A DNA stretch of 64,000 bases from CAISIP01 sp965278985. GTDB taxonomy: Bacteria; Pseudomonadota; Gammaproteobacteria; Burkholderiales; Burkholderiaceae_C. A program made the position numbers and the translations under genes. Every line of letters begins with the position of its first letter. Positions within the stretch are counted from its first letter, which is position 1. The notes below the pieces were generated by a model, which saw only the letters and a list, made by a program, of their open reading frames with translations, was not told the origin of the DNA and ran no database searches. The DNA is taken from the NCBI GenBank assembly GCA_965278985.1, contig OZ257131.1:1364001-1428000 (forward strand). Direction: 5' to 3'. Shown here piece after piece: positions 34,017 to 45,960 of the stretch.

Positions 34017-37002
34017 AGTGCACAGGCCGTGGAGACACTGCCTTGGGCTCGAACAGGTCCACCTGCGTCAGGATGCCGCCGCTGTCGCCCAGGCTGTCCA
34101 TGAATCGCAGCAGCACATCGTCCCGGATGAAGCTGGCCGAGGATTCCGCGGTCAGCAGCACCTCGGGCGCCTGGGGCCGTGCGACCACATAACCCTGCAC
34201 GTAGTCCACCCCGATCTCCGCCAGCGTCTGCACGGTGCCCGCGTCCTCGGCCCATTCGGCGATCGTCTGCATGCCCAGGTTGCCCGCGAGGTTGACGATG
34301 GCCTCGACGATGGCCACGTTGGCGGGGTGCGTGTTCATCTCGACGATGAAGCTGCCGTCGATCTTCAGCAGATCGGCGGGCAGCTCCTTGAGGTACGAGA
34401 ACGAGGTGTAGCCGGCACCGAAATCGTCCAGCGCCACCTTGGCGCCGTAGCTGCGCACGGTGTCGATGAAATGCCGCGTGTTCTTGAGGTCGTGCAGCGC
34501 CACGCTCTCGGTGATCTCGATGCACAGCAGGCGGGCGATGTCCACGTTGGCGGCGAGCAGGGCGAACACGTCCTGCAGGAAACGCTCGTCGTTGAGCGAG
34601 GCGCCGCTGAGGTTCATGCAGACGAAGCGGGTGTTGCCGAGCTGGTGCTGGTGGGAGCTGAGCCAGGCCAGCGTATTGGCCAGCACCCATCGGTCGATAA
34701 CCCCCATGCGGCCGCTGTTCTCGGCTGCGGCGATCAGCCGCTCGGTGGGCACCAGCTGCCCCGACGGATCGCGCATGCGCAGCAGCACCTCGAAGTTCAG
34801 CGAGTCCTGCGGCGCGCGCAGCGACATGATGGGCTGCATCTCCAGATAGAGGCCATCGGTGCCGGAGCTGGTGGACAGCCATTCCACCAGCCGCAGCTCG
34901 GCCTCATGTTCCTGGAAGGCGCCGGCGGCACGGTCGTAGACCACCAGGCCGTCGCCGTTGGCGCGCTTGGCATCGCGGCAGGCCCGGTCGGCGGTGGAGA
35001 GGGCATCCTTGAGCAGCGTGCCGGGCGTCACCTCCACCAGGCCCATGGAGCCGCGCACGTGGAAGGCCTTGTCGCCGACCTGGAAGGGCGTGCCGCCCAC
35101 CGCGCGCACGATGCCCTGGCACACCAGCGTGGCCAGGGGCAGGGCGATCTCGGGCAGCACGATCACGAACTCGTCGCCGCCCACGCGCCCCACGCGGATC
35201 GCGCCCGAGACCATCTCGGTCACGCGCTTGCAGACCTGCTGCAGGATCTCGTCGCCCACGTTGTGGCCGTAGAGGTCGTTGATGAGCTTGAAGCGGTCCA
35301 GGTCGAGATAGGCGAGCGCGAAGGGCTTGCCACTGCGGCCCGCGGCCTCGCCGGCCTGGTTGAAGGCGTTCTCCACGCCGCGGCGGTTGAGCACCTTGGT
35401 CAGCGGGTCGTTGTGGGCCAGGAAGTTGAGGTCCTCCGTGGCCCGCGACTTGTCGGTCACGTCGAACAGCGAACCCTCGATCTTGTCGTTGGCCAGCGTC
35501 GCCTTGACCAGGAAGCGGCGTGAGGCGGCCAACGGGCGCTGCGGGTTGCCGCGCACCTCAAGCTCGCCCGCGACCTGGTTGTAGACCAGGTGGTGCAGCT
35601 GCGTCCACGCGCCCTGGTCGAAGTAGCGCTGCCAGGCATTGGTGCGTTCGCCCAGCACCTCGGGGCCGAGCATCTCCACCAGCGCGGGGTTCGCGCTCAG
35701 GAAGCGGCCCTGCAGGTCCAGCGTGAACAGCCCGATGGGCATCGCGTTGAAGTTGTGTTCGAGCTCGGCCTGCATCTGCAGGCGCTGCTCATGCTCCTGG
35801 CGCATCTGTTCGGCGATGGCCAGTGCCGCGAGCAGGCTGGCGGACAGGGCCACCGTGACGAAGTTGGCCGCGCCCACCAGCTCCTTGATGCCGAAGACCG
35901 CCGCCACGATCTCCGACAGGCTGGAGACGAAGGTCACGCCCAGCGAGGCGCCGTACCAGATCGCGACGCGGGACCGGTAGCGCACCAGGATGGTGACCAG
36001 GCTCACCGACATCAGGACCAGCCCCATGCCGGTCACGGCCCACATCATCGGCAGCCAGACGCGGTAGGGCATCACGAAAGACACCAGCAGGAAGGGCAGG
36101 CACAACCACTGCGTGTACCGCAGCGCGGGGCCGTAGGCGGTCTTGCGCAGCTCCTCGTGGAACAACGTGCGGTAGAGCGTGAGCGTCAGCAGCCCATAGA
36201 TGGCCACCGTGACCGCGCGTGAGTGCAACAGCCACGAGGTCGGCAGGCTGTGTCCGAGCCACTGCGTGTCCCAGCCGGCGGTGATGGTGCCCATGCGCAG
36301 CGTCACGACCAGCCAGGCGGCGAACAGCACGTAGAGCGTCTGGCGGTTGATCCAGGCCGTCATCAGCACGAACACCGCCAGCACGATCAGGCCCCCATCG
36401 AGCAGGCCGGACTTGCGGTGGAACTGCGCGATGGACTTCTGCAGGTCCGGGGTCTCCCAGGACACCGCGGTGAGCCGGGCCGGCCCTGTGAAAGTGGCGC
36501 GGCACAGCACCTTGGTATCGGGCTGCACCAGGTCGAGCGCGAATCCGGCCTTGGCCACCGACAGGTTGCCGGTGGAGCGTGTCAGCGTGGCCTCACCCAG
36601 CGGCGCGAGCGTGGCATGGTTCCAGCAGGCCACGCGCAGCGCATGGCGTGAGGGGAACTCCAGCGTGGCCGGCGCACGCGTGGTGCTGCTGGGCTGCACC
36701 GTGAACCAGAACGGCGCTTCCGAGCGCTGCGTGTCGAGGTGCGCGATTTCGGGGGCCGCGTCGACACGGTCCCGCGCGCGCGTCAGGTCTTCGTTGGCCC
36801 CCAGCGCGGGCACCACCTGCAGCGGGACGGGCGTGCCCGCGCCGCCACCCAGCTGGTCATCCCAGAGCACCAGTGCCACCACGGACAACAGGCCGATCGC
36901 GATGGGCACGGCATAAATCGCGAGCGCCCACAACACCGCTTCGTAGGTACGACGTACCTGCGACGGGAAGGATCCGTTCCAAAAAGCAGCGCTACCCGGC
37001 AT
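34015..37002 (-). CDS. Membrane GGDEF/EAL c-di-GMP turnover protein with PAS domain
   Basis: A 995-residue signalling protein. After one N-terminal membrane segment (about 22-47) comes a periplasmic domain (about 50-200), then a block of about seven hydrophobic segments (about 203-397), a PAS-like domain (about 412-515), GGDEF (residues 608-612, motif intact) and EAL (about 715-950). In the EAL domain the name motif reads EVL (738-740), but the metal-binding residues are kept: Glu738, Asn in CMNLSG, Glu in EITES, DDFG (859-862), KIDG and Glu in IAEWAE. Both synthesis and breakdown of c-di-GMP are possible. Topology resembles 7TM-DISM receptors that sense small carbohydrate or lipid-like ligands. 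Confidence 0.92.
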   Translation of the reverse strand: MPGSAAFWNGSFPSQVRRTYEAVLWALAIYAVPIAIGLLSVVALVLWDDQLGGGAGTPVPLQVVPALGANEDLTRARDRVDAAPEIAHLDTQRSEAPFWFTVQPSSTTRAPATLEFPSRHALRVACWNHATLAPLGEATLTRSTGNLSVAKAGFALDLVQPDTKVLCRATFTGPARLTAVSWETPDLQKSIAQFHRKSGLLDGGLIVLAVFVLMTAWINRQTLYVLFAAWLVVTLRMGTITAGWDTQWLGHSLPTSWLLHSRAVTVAIYGLLTLTLYRTLFHEELRKTAYGPALRYTQWLCLPFLLVSFVMPYRVWLPMMWAVTGMGLVLMSVSLVTILVRYRSRVAIWYGASLGVTFVSSLSEIVAAVFGIKELVGAANFVTVALSASLLAALAIAEQMRQEHEQRLQMQAELEHNFNAMPIGLFTLDLQGRFLSANPALVEMLGPEVLGERTNAWQRYFDQGAWTQLHHLVYNQVAGELEVRGNPQRPLAASRRFLVKATLANDKIEGSLFDVTDKSRATEDLNFLAHNDPLTKVLNRRGVENAFNQAGEAAGRSGKPFALAYLDLDRFKLINDLYGHNVGDEILQQVCKRVTEMVSGAIRVGRVGGDEFVIVLPEIALPLATLVCQGIVRAVGGTPFQVGDKAFHVRGSMGLVEVTPGTLLKDALSTADRACRDAKRANGDGLVVYDRAAGAFQEHEAELRLVEWLSTSSGTDGLYLEMQPIMSLRAPQDSLNFEVLLRMRDPSGQLVPTERLIAAAENSGRMGVIDRWVLANTLAWLSSHQHQLGNTRFVCMNLSGASLNDERFLQDVFALLAANVDIARLLCIEITESVALHDLKNTRHFIDTVRSYGAKVALDDFGAGYTSFSYLKELPADLLKIDGSFIVEMNTHPANVAIVEAIVNLAGNLGMQTIAEWAEDAGTVQTLAEIGVDYVQGYVVARPQAPEVLLTAESSASFIRDDVLLRFMDSLGDSGGILTQVDLFEPKAVSPRPVH

Positions 37003-37180
37003 GCGGCCTTGTCACCATTGGAACCAATCCAACGTGTGGCTAGTCTACGCGGCGACTACTTCAATTCAGCCGAACGGCGGAGGTGACGCATCACACCGCC
37101 AGCCCGACTGTTGCCAATCGTTGTTGAATTGCAACGAAATATTCGGGGGATGGCGCTGCGCCGCCGCCGGACGCAAGGCG

Positions 37181-37951
37181 TCAGCGCGCAGCGGCCGGCT
37201 GAAACATCCCACCCCAGACCGACTCCGTGGTGGAGCGCACGTCGATATCCGGGTGGTGCGTGTAGCTGAAGAACTTCAACAGCGGGTGGTGGGCTTCCAG
37301 CCAGCGCTGGTGGCCGGTCGCGATCTCGAAACCCAGCACGCGGTGCGGAATGTTGCCGCCATGGCGCATGGGGATGAAGCCCTGCTCCGGATAGAGGTCC
37401 TCGAACAGTAGCTGGTCATACTGGCGGTCCAGCGGCTTGCGGGCCGCGACGATGGCGAAATCGATGCCATCGAGCTCGCAGTACTGGAAGGCGGCCTTGA
37501 TCAGCACCATCTTCACCAGCCGGCCGATGCTGCCGCCCACGATGCCCAGGCGGCTCACTTCGACTAGGGGCCGGTCGCGCAACCAGCGGGGCAGGGTGAC
37601 GGTCTGTTCGACCTTCAGCGGCATGTTGGCATTGCTCTGGATGCGCAGGGTTCCCAGCGGGCTGCCATCGAGCTTGGATTCGGCGAGCAGCACCACCACG
37701 CCTGCTTCCGAGTCCAGCGCCTCGGGACGCGTGAGCGAGTCGGAGAACTCCGGCATGTGGCGCTTGTAGGCCGCATGGCGGATCACCACGGCCTTGGCCA
37801 GGTCCGAGTCGCTGCGCACCATCCGCACCGTGAAGGGCAGGCGCTCCTCGGTCATCGACGGCTCTGCCGGCACCGGCTGCTTCAATTCGCTGGGGGTATG
37901 GAACGCGAAACGACTTCCAGGGTTCGTCGTGGGGAGGGACTGGGAGATCAC
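37181..37951 (-). CDS. FeeM-like GNAT protein, candidate N-acyl amino acid synthase
   Basis: About 256 residues. From about residue 35 the protein has a GNAT/autoinducer-synthase-like fold signature: FTVRMVRSDSDLAKAVVIRHAAY, then LGTLRIQSNAN, a VEVSRLGI motif and later QGFIPMRHGGNIPHRVLGFE. This pattern matches the FeeM family, whose founding member links acyl chains from acyl carrier protein to tyrosine. The start is uncertain: GTG 37951 has AAGGA about 10 bases ahead and is used here; ATG 37855 would leave 224 residues and still keep the domain. No luxR-type partner is next to it. The product is inferred, not seen. Confidence 0.68.
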   Translation of the reverse strand: MISQSLPTTNPGSRFAFHTPSELKQPVPAEPSMTEERLPFTVRMVRSDSDLAKAVVIRHAAYKRHMPEFSDSLTRPEALDSEAGVVVLLAESKLDGSPLGTLRIQSNANMPLKVEQTVTLPRWLRDRPLVEVSRLGIVGGSIGRLVKMVLIKAAFQYCELDGIDFAIVAARKPLDRQYDQLLFEDLYPEQGFIPMRHGGNIPHRVLGFEIATGHQRWLEAHHPLLKFFSYTHHPDIDVRSTTESVWGGMFQPAAAR

Positions 37952-38231
37952 GATACGGGTCCTTGTGGCTGCGGTGCGGGGCGTCGAGCGCTGGCGCGCT
38001 GGACACGACTCTAGAAGCCGCGAGGCTGCGCGACCGTTGGGGCTGATGCCAAACAGCGTGTAGGGATTTGCCTGACACAAGCTTTTCAGGGCAGGTACTG
38101 CGACAGGGCGCGTGGCGTCCAGTTGCACCGGAATGGGGCGCACGCTATGGCACACTCGCCGCCTCCTGGCCGGGTCCTTCCAGTGCATCGACCCGGTGCC
38201 CGTGTCCCTTCTCTCCCGAATCCCGCCATCC

Positions 38232-40634
<2,403 letters not shown>

Positions 40635-40806
40635 TACGTTTGGCGGATGGGATGCGTCGATTTTGCGCGCCGAATCGTGAATATGTCCGTGACGTGCCCT
40701 TGGCGTTGGACTACGCGCGTGATAGCGCCCCAACTGGACATTAGGGTCGGCCCATAATGCCTCCCCACCCGCAAGGGTCGACCCCGACCGCAGGAGCCTT
40801 GAGTCC

Positions 40807-41625
40807 ATGGACCTGAATGCCGTCCTGGCAAGCCAGTTCACCCTTCCCAGCATTCCCAAGGTCCTGGCCTTGTTGTTGAGCGAGCTGGAACGGCCGCTGC
40901 CGGACTTGAAGCGCATCAACCAGCTCGTCAACACCGACCCCGCGCTGACCTTGCGCCTGTTGCAGCTCTCGAACTCCGGATACTTCAAGCTGTCGCAGCG
41001 CGTCAACAGCGTCGCCGAATCGCTGGCGCTGGTCGGACTGGGCCATGTGCGCGCGCTGGTGCAGGCCTCCACCTCGGGCGCCTCGCTCAAGGCCGTGCCG
41101 GGCATCCAGCTGCAGCAGTACTGGGACTACAGCCTGGACGTGGCCAAGGTGTCCCGTTCTCTGGCGGGTGCGCTGCGCCAGAACCAGCAGGCGGCGTTCA
41201 CCGCGGGCCTGGTGCACCTGGTCGGCGAGCTGGCCATGCGCATCGCCATGCCCGAGCAGATGGCGGCGCTGGACCGGGAAGCGCCGGCGCTCGAGAGCAA
41301 GCGCGCGCGCCTGGAGCGCAAGACGCTGGGCTTCAATTTCGCGGACGTGGCCGGCGGCCTGGCCCGCAAATGGCTGTTTCCCGAGCCCATCGTGGACGCG
41401 CTGGAGCACCAGGACCGCCCGTTCTACAACAACGTCTACGAGCCGCTGGCCGGCGTGCTGCACCTCGCGGCCTGGCGCGCCCGTGCCAAGGCGGCAGGGC
41501 TGAACCAGCGCCAGATGGCGGTGAGTTTCCCCGGCGCCGTGGGCGACGTGCTGCAGCTGGACATCGACATGGTGCTGCAGCAGGACCCGATCGACTGGAA
41601 CAACCAGGTCGTCGTCGAGCGGTAG
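40807..41625 (+). CDS. HDOD domain signalling protein
   Basis: A 272-residue protein made of one HDOD domain (about residues 10-205), with LPSIPKVLALLLSELERP, the INQLVNTDPALTLRLLQLSNSGYFKL motif and the degenerate HD-type VHLVGELAMRIAMP. HDOD proteins lack a phosphodiesterase active site and act as signalling or regulatory scaffolds, often in c-di-GMP or motility networks. AGGAG sits 10 bp before ATG. The patatin gene follows 3 bp later, so the two are probably co-transcribed. Confidence 0.88.
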   Translation: MDLNAVLASQFTLPSIPKVLALLLSELERPLPDLKRINQLVNTDPALTLRLLQLSNSGYFKLSQRVNSVAESLALVGLGHVRALVQASTSGASLKAVPGIQLQQYWDYSLDVAKVSRSLAGALRQNQQAAFTAGLVHLVGELAMRIAMPEQMAALDREAPALESKRARLERKTLGFNFADVAGGLARKWLFPEPIVDALEHQDRPFYNNVYEPLAGVLHLAAWRARAKAAGLNQRQMAVSFPGAVGDVLQLDIDMVLQQDPIDWNNQVVVER

Positions 41626-41628
41626 GCC

Positions 41629-42726
41629 ATGCAGGCGCTGCGCCTCCACGCCGGGCCGGCGGCGATGGACTGGATCCGGCGGCATGGCCTGTCACCGGCT
41701 GATGTGGGCACGATCCCGGGCGCGGCCGGCGGCCCCAAGGGCCTGGTCCTCGGACCGCTGGACCGCTTCCTTTTTGGTGACTGGCTGCCGCGCAGCGACC
41801 AGCCCATCGACCTCGTGGGCGCCTCCATCGGCGCCTGGCGCATGGCCACAGCCTGCCTGGACCGGCCGGTCCAGGCTTTCGAGCGGCTGGAGCACGACTA
41901 CATCCACCAGCATTACGACACCCCGCCGGGCCACCGCCGGCCCCGCGCTGAGGATGTGAGCGCGGTGTTCGGGCGCAGCCTGCAGGATTTCTACGGCGCC
42001 CGCTCGGCCGAGGTGCTGCGGCATCCGCGCTACCGTCTTCATGTGGTGACCGCCCGCGGACGCCACGTGCTGCGGCGCGAGGGCCGCTGGCAGACGCCGC
42101 TGGGCTACCTCGGCGCCTTCGTGAGCAACACGGTGCACCGCAAGGCCCTGGGTGCGTGGCTGGAGCGCGTAGTGTTCTCGTCGCCGGGAGCGGCACTGCC
42201 CTTCGGCGTGCGCGACTACCGCAGCCGCCATCTCACGCTGACCGCGCAGAATTTCCACCCGGTGCTGCAGGCCAGCTGTTCCATCCCCTTCGTGCTGCGC
42301 GCGGTGCAGGACATCCCCGGCGCACCGCCCGGTGCGTACTGGGATGGCGGGCTGACCGACTACCACCTGCACCTGGACTATCCCGGGCATGGCCGGCCCG
42401 GGCAGGGCAGTGGCGGCGCGGGCCTGGTGCTGTACCCGCATTTCCAGCATGCCGTGGTGCCGGGCTGGCTGGACAAGGGGCTCAAGTGGCGCCACCGCTC
42501 CACCCCCTTCCTGGACAACATGCTGCTGCTGTCGCCGCACCCGGACTGGGTGCGGGCCCTGCCGCGTGCCAAGCTGCCGGACCGCAAGGATTTCGAGTTC
42601 CATGGCCAGGACCTCCAGGCCCGCGTGGCGCAATGGACCACGGCCGCCCGCGCCAGCCAGCAGCTGGCCGACGAATTCGCCGCGTGGCTGGAGCGGCCGG
42701 ACCCGGCGCGCGTGCTGCCGTTGTAG
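41629..42726 (+). CDS. Patatin-like phospholipase
   Basis: A 365-residue cytoplasmic patatin-fold lipid acyl hydrolase. The oxyanion glycine-rich loop (GAAGGPKG), the nucleophile elbow GASIGAWR (about residue 64-71) and the catalytic DGG (YWDGGLTD, about residue 243) are visible. No signal peptide. Patatins cleave acyl chains from phospholipids or PHA-associated lipids. Three bp after the HDOD gene. Confidence 0.88.
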   Translation: MQALRLHAGPAAMDWIRRHGLSPADVGTIPGAAGGPKGLVLGPLDRFLFGDWLPRSDQPIDLVGASIGAWRMATACLDRPVQAFERLEHDYIHQHYDTPPGHRRPRAEDVSAVFGRSLQDFYGARSAEVLRHPRYRLHVVTARGRHVLRREGRWQTPLGYLGAFVSNTVHRKALGAWLERVVFSSPGAALPFGVRDYRSRHLTLTAQNFHPVLQASCSIPFVLRAVQDIPGAPPGAYWDGGLTDYHLHLDYPGHGRPGQGSGGAGLVLYPHFQHAVVPGWLDKGLKWRHRSTPFLDNMLLLSPHPDWVRALPRAKLPDRKDFEFHGQDLQARVAQWTTAARASQQLADEFAAWLERPDPARVLPL

Positions 42727-42820
42727 CCGTTCGACCGCGCCGCTCGGCGGGGCTGGGCGACAATCCCGGGCTCTGCAGACCGTACCGCCCCGCCACGCAT
42801 CCGCCGTTGGCGCTCCGCCC

Positions 42821-43828
42821 ATGTCCCGCTACCTGACCGCCGCCCTCTACAAGTTCGTGTCCCTGCCCGATGCCGCCGCGCTGCGTGCACCGCTGCTGGC
42901 CGAATGTGAACGCCATGGCATCAAGGGCACGCTGCTGCTGGCCACGGAGGGCATCAACGGCACCATTGCCGGGCCGGAGCAGGGCATCCGCGCCGTGCTG
43001 GCCTGGCTGCGCGCCGACCCGCGCTTCGCCGACCTGGAGCACAAGGAATCCTGGGCCGACGCGCTTCCTTTCCACCGCATGAAAGTACGGCTCAAGGCCG
43101 AGATCGTGACGCTGCAGGTGCCTGGGCTCGACCCCACGCGCACCGTCGGCCGGTATGTGGAGCCCGAAGACTGGAACGCACTCATCGCCGAGCCCGATGT
43201 GGTGCTGGTGGACACGCGCAATGCCTACGAGGTGGCCGTGGGCAGCTTCGACGGCGCGGTGGATCCGGGCACACGCAGTTTCTCCGAGCTGCCGGCCTGG
43301 GTGCAGGCGCAGCGCGCACCCGGTGGCCTGCTGGCCGCGCAGGACGGCCGCACGCCGCGCGTGGCCATGTTCTGCACCGGCGGCATCCGCTGCGAAAAAT
43401 CCACGGCCTACCTGCGTTCGCAGGGCTTCGACGAGGTCTACCACCTGCGCGGAGGCATCCTGAAGTACCTGGAGACCGTGCCTGCGGAACAGAGCCGCTG
43501 GCAGGGCGAGTGTTTCGTCTTCGACGAGCGCGTGGCCGTGGGCCATGGCCTGGCGCAGGGCGACTGGACGCTGTGCCGCTCCTGCCGCATGCCCCTGTCC
43601 GAGGCCGAGCGTGCATCGCCGCTGTACCGGGAGGGTGTGAGCTGCCCGCATTGCGCCGAGGCCACGGACGACGCGCGCAAGACCAACCTGGCAGAACGCC
43701 AACGGCAGGTGGAGCTCGCCCGCGCGCGCAACCAGCAGCATGTGGGCGCGCGCATGCCGGCGCGGACGGCACCGGCGCCGGGCGCCTCTGCGAATGCTGG
43801 TGACGGCGTACCGCCCGCCACGGCATGA
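42821..43828 (+). CDS. trhO: tRNA uridine-34 hydroxylase TrhO (rhodanese family)
   Basis: A 335-residue YceA/TrhO-type protein: an N-terminal acylphosphatase-like part (ALYKFVSLPDAAALRAPL, GTLLLATEGINGTIAG), a rhodanese domain (about 120-230) with the active Cys loop CTGGIRCEKS, and a C-terminal zinc-binding region with CRSC...CPHC. TrhO makes 5-hydroxyuridine at the wobble position of tRNA. About 40 residues of Ala/Arg/Pro-rich tail come after the usual end. Overlaps the kinase gene by 4 bp. Confidence 0.94.
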   Translation: MSRYLTAALYKFVSLPDAAALRAPLLAECERHGIKGTLLLATEGINGTIAGPEQGIRAVLAWLRADPRFADLEHKESWADALPFHRMKVRLKAEIVTLQVPGLDPTRTVGRYVEPEDWNALIAEPDVVLVDTRNAYEVAVGSFDGAVDPGTRSFSELPAWVQAQRAPGGLLAAQDGRTPRVAMFCTGGIRCEKSTAYLRSQGFDEVYHLRGGILKYLETVPAEQSRWQGECFVFDERVAVGHGLAQGDWTLCRSCRMPLSEAERASPLYREGVSCPHCAEATDDARKTNLAERQRQVELARARNQQHVGARMPARTAPAPGASANAGDGVPPATA

Positions 43829-44520
43829 CGGAAGACGCGCTGCCGCGACTGCTGGCAGACCCGCTCTCCGAACTCCTGGCGCAGCTGGATGCGGCGCCAA
43901 ATGTCCGCCGCGTGGTCGGCATCGTGGGCCCGCCGGGGGCGGGCAAGAGCACCCTGGCCGTGCGCCTGGCCGAGGCCGTCAATCGCCGGCGCGGCGCCCC
44001 GGTGGCCATGGCGCTGGGCATGGACGGCTTCCATCTCACGCGCGCGCAACTCGCCGCTTTTCCCGACCCCGAAGCCGCGCGGGCGCGCCGCGGCGCGCCC
44101 TGGACCTTCGATCCCCAGGCCCTGGCGCAGCGGCTGCAGCGGGTGCGCGCGGCCGACCTGCAACCCGGTGCGGCATCCATCGGCTGGCCGGGCTTCGAAC
44201 ACGGTGTCGGCGACCCTGTGGCCGACGCGCTGCAGGTGCCCCCTGCTGTGCGGCTGGTGCTGCTCGAAGGCCTCTACCTGCTGCACGACCGCGACGGCTG
44301 GGACCTGCGTGCGTGGATGGATGTCTGCTGGTTCCTGGACACGCCGCTGGAGACCGCGCTGCAGCGCCTGGCCCTGCGCCACCAGCAGGCCTGGGGAATC
44401 ACCCCGGAGGCCGCGGCACGGCGCATCGACGGCAACGACCGGCCCAACGCCCGCATCGTCATGGCCAGCATCGCGCGTGCGGATGCCCGGGTGCCGCTGG
44501 ACGCCGCATGTACGTCCTGA
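43825..44520 (+). CDS. P-loop kinase of the uridine kinase/pantothenate kinase-like family (YggC type)
   Basis: A 231-residue P-loop protein with GPPGAGKST at about residues 35-43, MDGFHLTRAQL, and VLLEGLYLL, the set found in Udk/CoaA-related proteins annotated as nucleoside or sugar kinases (YggC/FrcK-like). Substrate unknown. It shares 4 bp with trhO and 13 bp with the following hypothetical gene. Confidence 0.85.
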   Translation: MTEDALPRLLADPLSELLAQLDAAPNVRRVVGIVGPPGAGKSTLAVRLAEAVNRRRGAPVAMALGMDGFHLTRAQLAAFPDPEAARARRGAPWTFDPQALAQRLQRVRAADLQPGAASIGWPGFEHGVGDPVADALQVPPAVRLVLLEGLYLLHDRDGWDLRAWMDVCWFLDTPLETALQRLALRHQQAWGITPEAAARRIDGNDRPNARIVMASIARADARVPLDAACTS

Positions 44521-44969
44521 AGCCCGGTATCAAGAAACATCCCGCGCGGCGCTGGGCGCTGCCGGACCGCATCTTCTTCGGGTACGGCGCCTGCGCGATC
44601 CTGGCCGGCGCCTTCCTGCGCAACCCACCGCTGCCCGGCTTCCATGCCGAGAAGATCGTGCCGCGCGAGGGCTTCCACGGCAACCACATCTATGTGACGG
44701 ACGGCCGGGTCAGCTTCGACTTCCACGGATATGCCTGCCGCGCGGGTCTGCTGGACCACCACCGCCGCGGCTGGACGGCCCACAGCCCGGGCTGGGACGG
44801 CCACATCGAGGTGGTGGACTTCGACCTGCTGGACACCGCCGCCCTCAATGCCCGCAAGATGCTGGGCCCTGACCAGTACCTGCACGACCCCGTGCCGCGG
44901 GCTGCGCGTTTCATCGCCCTGCGCGACCTGTCCCGTGCGCGCCGGGAGCTGCTACTGAACACCGCCTGA
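44508..44969 (+). CDS. Conserved-looking protein of unknown function
   Basis: A 153-residue protein that overlaps the kinase gene by 13 bp. It begins MYVLKPGIKKHPARRWALPDRIFFGYGACAILAGAF; the middle part is rich in His, Asp and Gly (EGFHGNHIYVTDG, FDFHGYACR, LLDHHRRGW), which could form a metal site, and the end is charged. I do not recognise a family. Codon usage matches its neighbours, with G/C in third positions, and the alternative frame here is that of the kinase end, so it is very likely real. Confidence 0.75.
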   Translation: MYVLKPGIKKHPARRWALPDRIFFGYGACAILAGAFLRNPPLPGFHAEKIVPREGFHGNHIYVTDGRVSFDFHGYACRAGLLDHHRRGWTAHSPGWDGHIEVVDFDLLDTAALNARKMLGPDQYLHDPVPRAARFIALRDLSRARRELLLNTA

Positions 44970-44976
44970 CGCCTTC

Positions 44977-45960
44977 ATGTCCCAGGACCCCCACCAGCTC
45001 CTCACCCCGGCGGTGCGCCATCTGCTGCAGCGCATGGCCCAGGCCCGCCGGCCACCCATGCATACGCTGCCGCCTGCGCAGGCACGTATCGCCTATGCGA
45101 AGGGCGCAGAGGTGCTGGAGATCGCGGCACCTTCCATGGCGCGGGTGGAGGATTTCCATGTGCGCGCCCGCGACGGCCATCCGGTGCCGGTGCGCCTGGT
45201 GGCGCCGTCCGACGGCGCATTGCCGGTGCTGCTGTACTTCCATGGCGGCGGCTTCACGGTCGGCAGCATCGCCACGCACGACATCCTGTGCCGCGAGCTG
45301 GCCCGGCGTGCCGGCTGTGCCGTGCTGTCCGTGGACTACCGGCTGGCGCCGGAGCACCGCTTCCCGGCGGCGGTGGAAGATGCCTGCGACGTGCTGTTCT
45401 GGCTGCGCGCGCACGGCGCGGAACGCCAACTGGATACCCAGCGCGTGGCGCTCGGTGGCGACAGCGCCGGTGGCACGCTGGCCGCCGTGTGCGCCATCGT
45501 CGCGCGCGACGCCGGCATGCCGGTGTGCCTGCAACTGCTGTGGTATCCGGGCACGGCGGCCACGCACACCACGCCGTCCCACCAGCGATTCGGGCACGGC
45601 TTCCTGCTGGACCGGGACATGATCGACTACTTCTTCGCGCAATACCTGCCGGAGGCGTCGGCGCGCAGCGACTGGCGATTCGCGCCATTGGAAGCGCCCG
45701 ACCTGCAGGGTGTGGCGCCGCTGTGGCTGGGCCTGGCCGAATGCGACCCGATGGTGGACGACGGCCTGCTGTATGCGGACCGCCTGCGCATGGAGGGCGT
45801 GGCCGTGGAGCTGGAGATCTACCGTGGCATGATCCACGAGTTCATCAAGATGGGCCGCGCGCTTCCCGAGGCGCGGCAGACGCATGCCGATGCCGCCGAC
45901 GCGCTGCGCCGCGCCTTCGGCCACCCTTCGACCTCCGGCCCGATTGCAACCCCACCATGA
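44977..45960 (+). CDS. Hormone-sensitive-lipase-type alpha/beta hydrolase (esterase)
   Basis: A 327-residue HSL-family carboxylesterase. Oxyanion motif HGGGF (about residue 90), nucleophile elbow GGDSAGG (about 160-166), then Asp in ECDPMVDDG and His in MIHEF complete the triad. No signal peptide, so cytoplasmic. Such enzymes hydrolyse short acyl esters, often of xenobiotic or terpenoid type. It begins 7 bp after the hypothetical gene and overlaps the thioesterase-GNAT gene by 4 bp. Confidence 0.92.
   Translation: MSQDPHQLLTPAVRHLLQRMAQARRPPMHTLPPAQARIAYAKGAEVLEIAAPSMARVEDFHVRARDGHPVPVRLVAPSDGALPVLLYFHGGGFTVGSIATHDILCRELARRAGCAVLSVDYRLAPEHRFPAAVEDACDVLFWLRAHGAERQLDTQRVALGGDSAGGTLAAVCAIVARDAGMPVCLQLLWYPGTAATHTTPSHQRFGHGFLLDRDMIDYFFAQYLPEASARSDWRFAPLEAPDLQGVAPLWLGLAECDPMVDDGLLYADRLRMEGVAVELEIYRGMIHEFIKMGRALPEARQTHADAADALRRAFGHPSTSGPIATPP

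Noticed and set aside
40735..40758. TGGACA and CATAAT hexamers ahead of the HDOD gene
   Set aside because: Spacing is only 12 bp, too short for a sigma-70 promoter.
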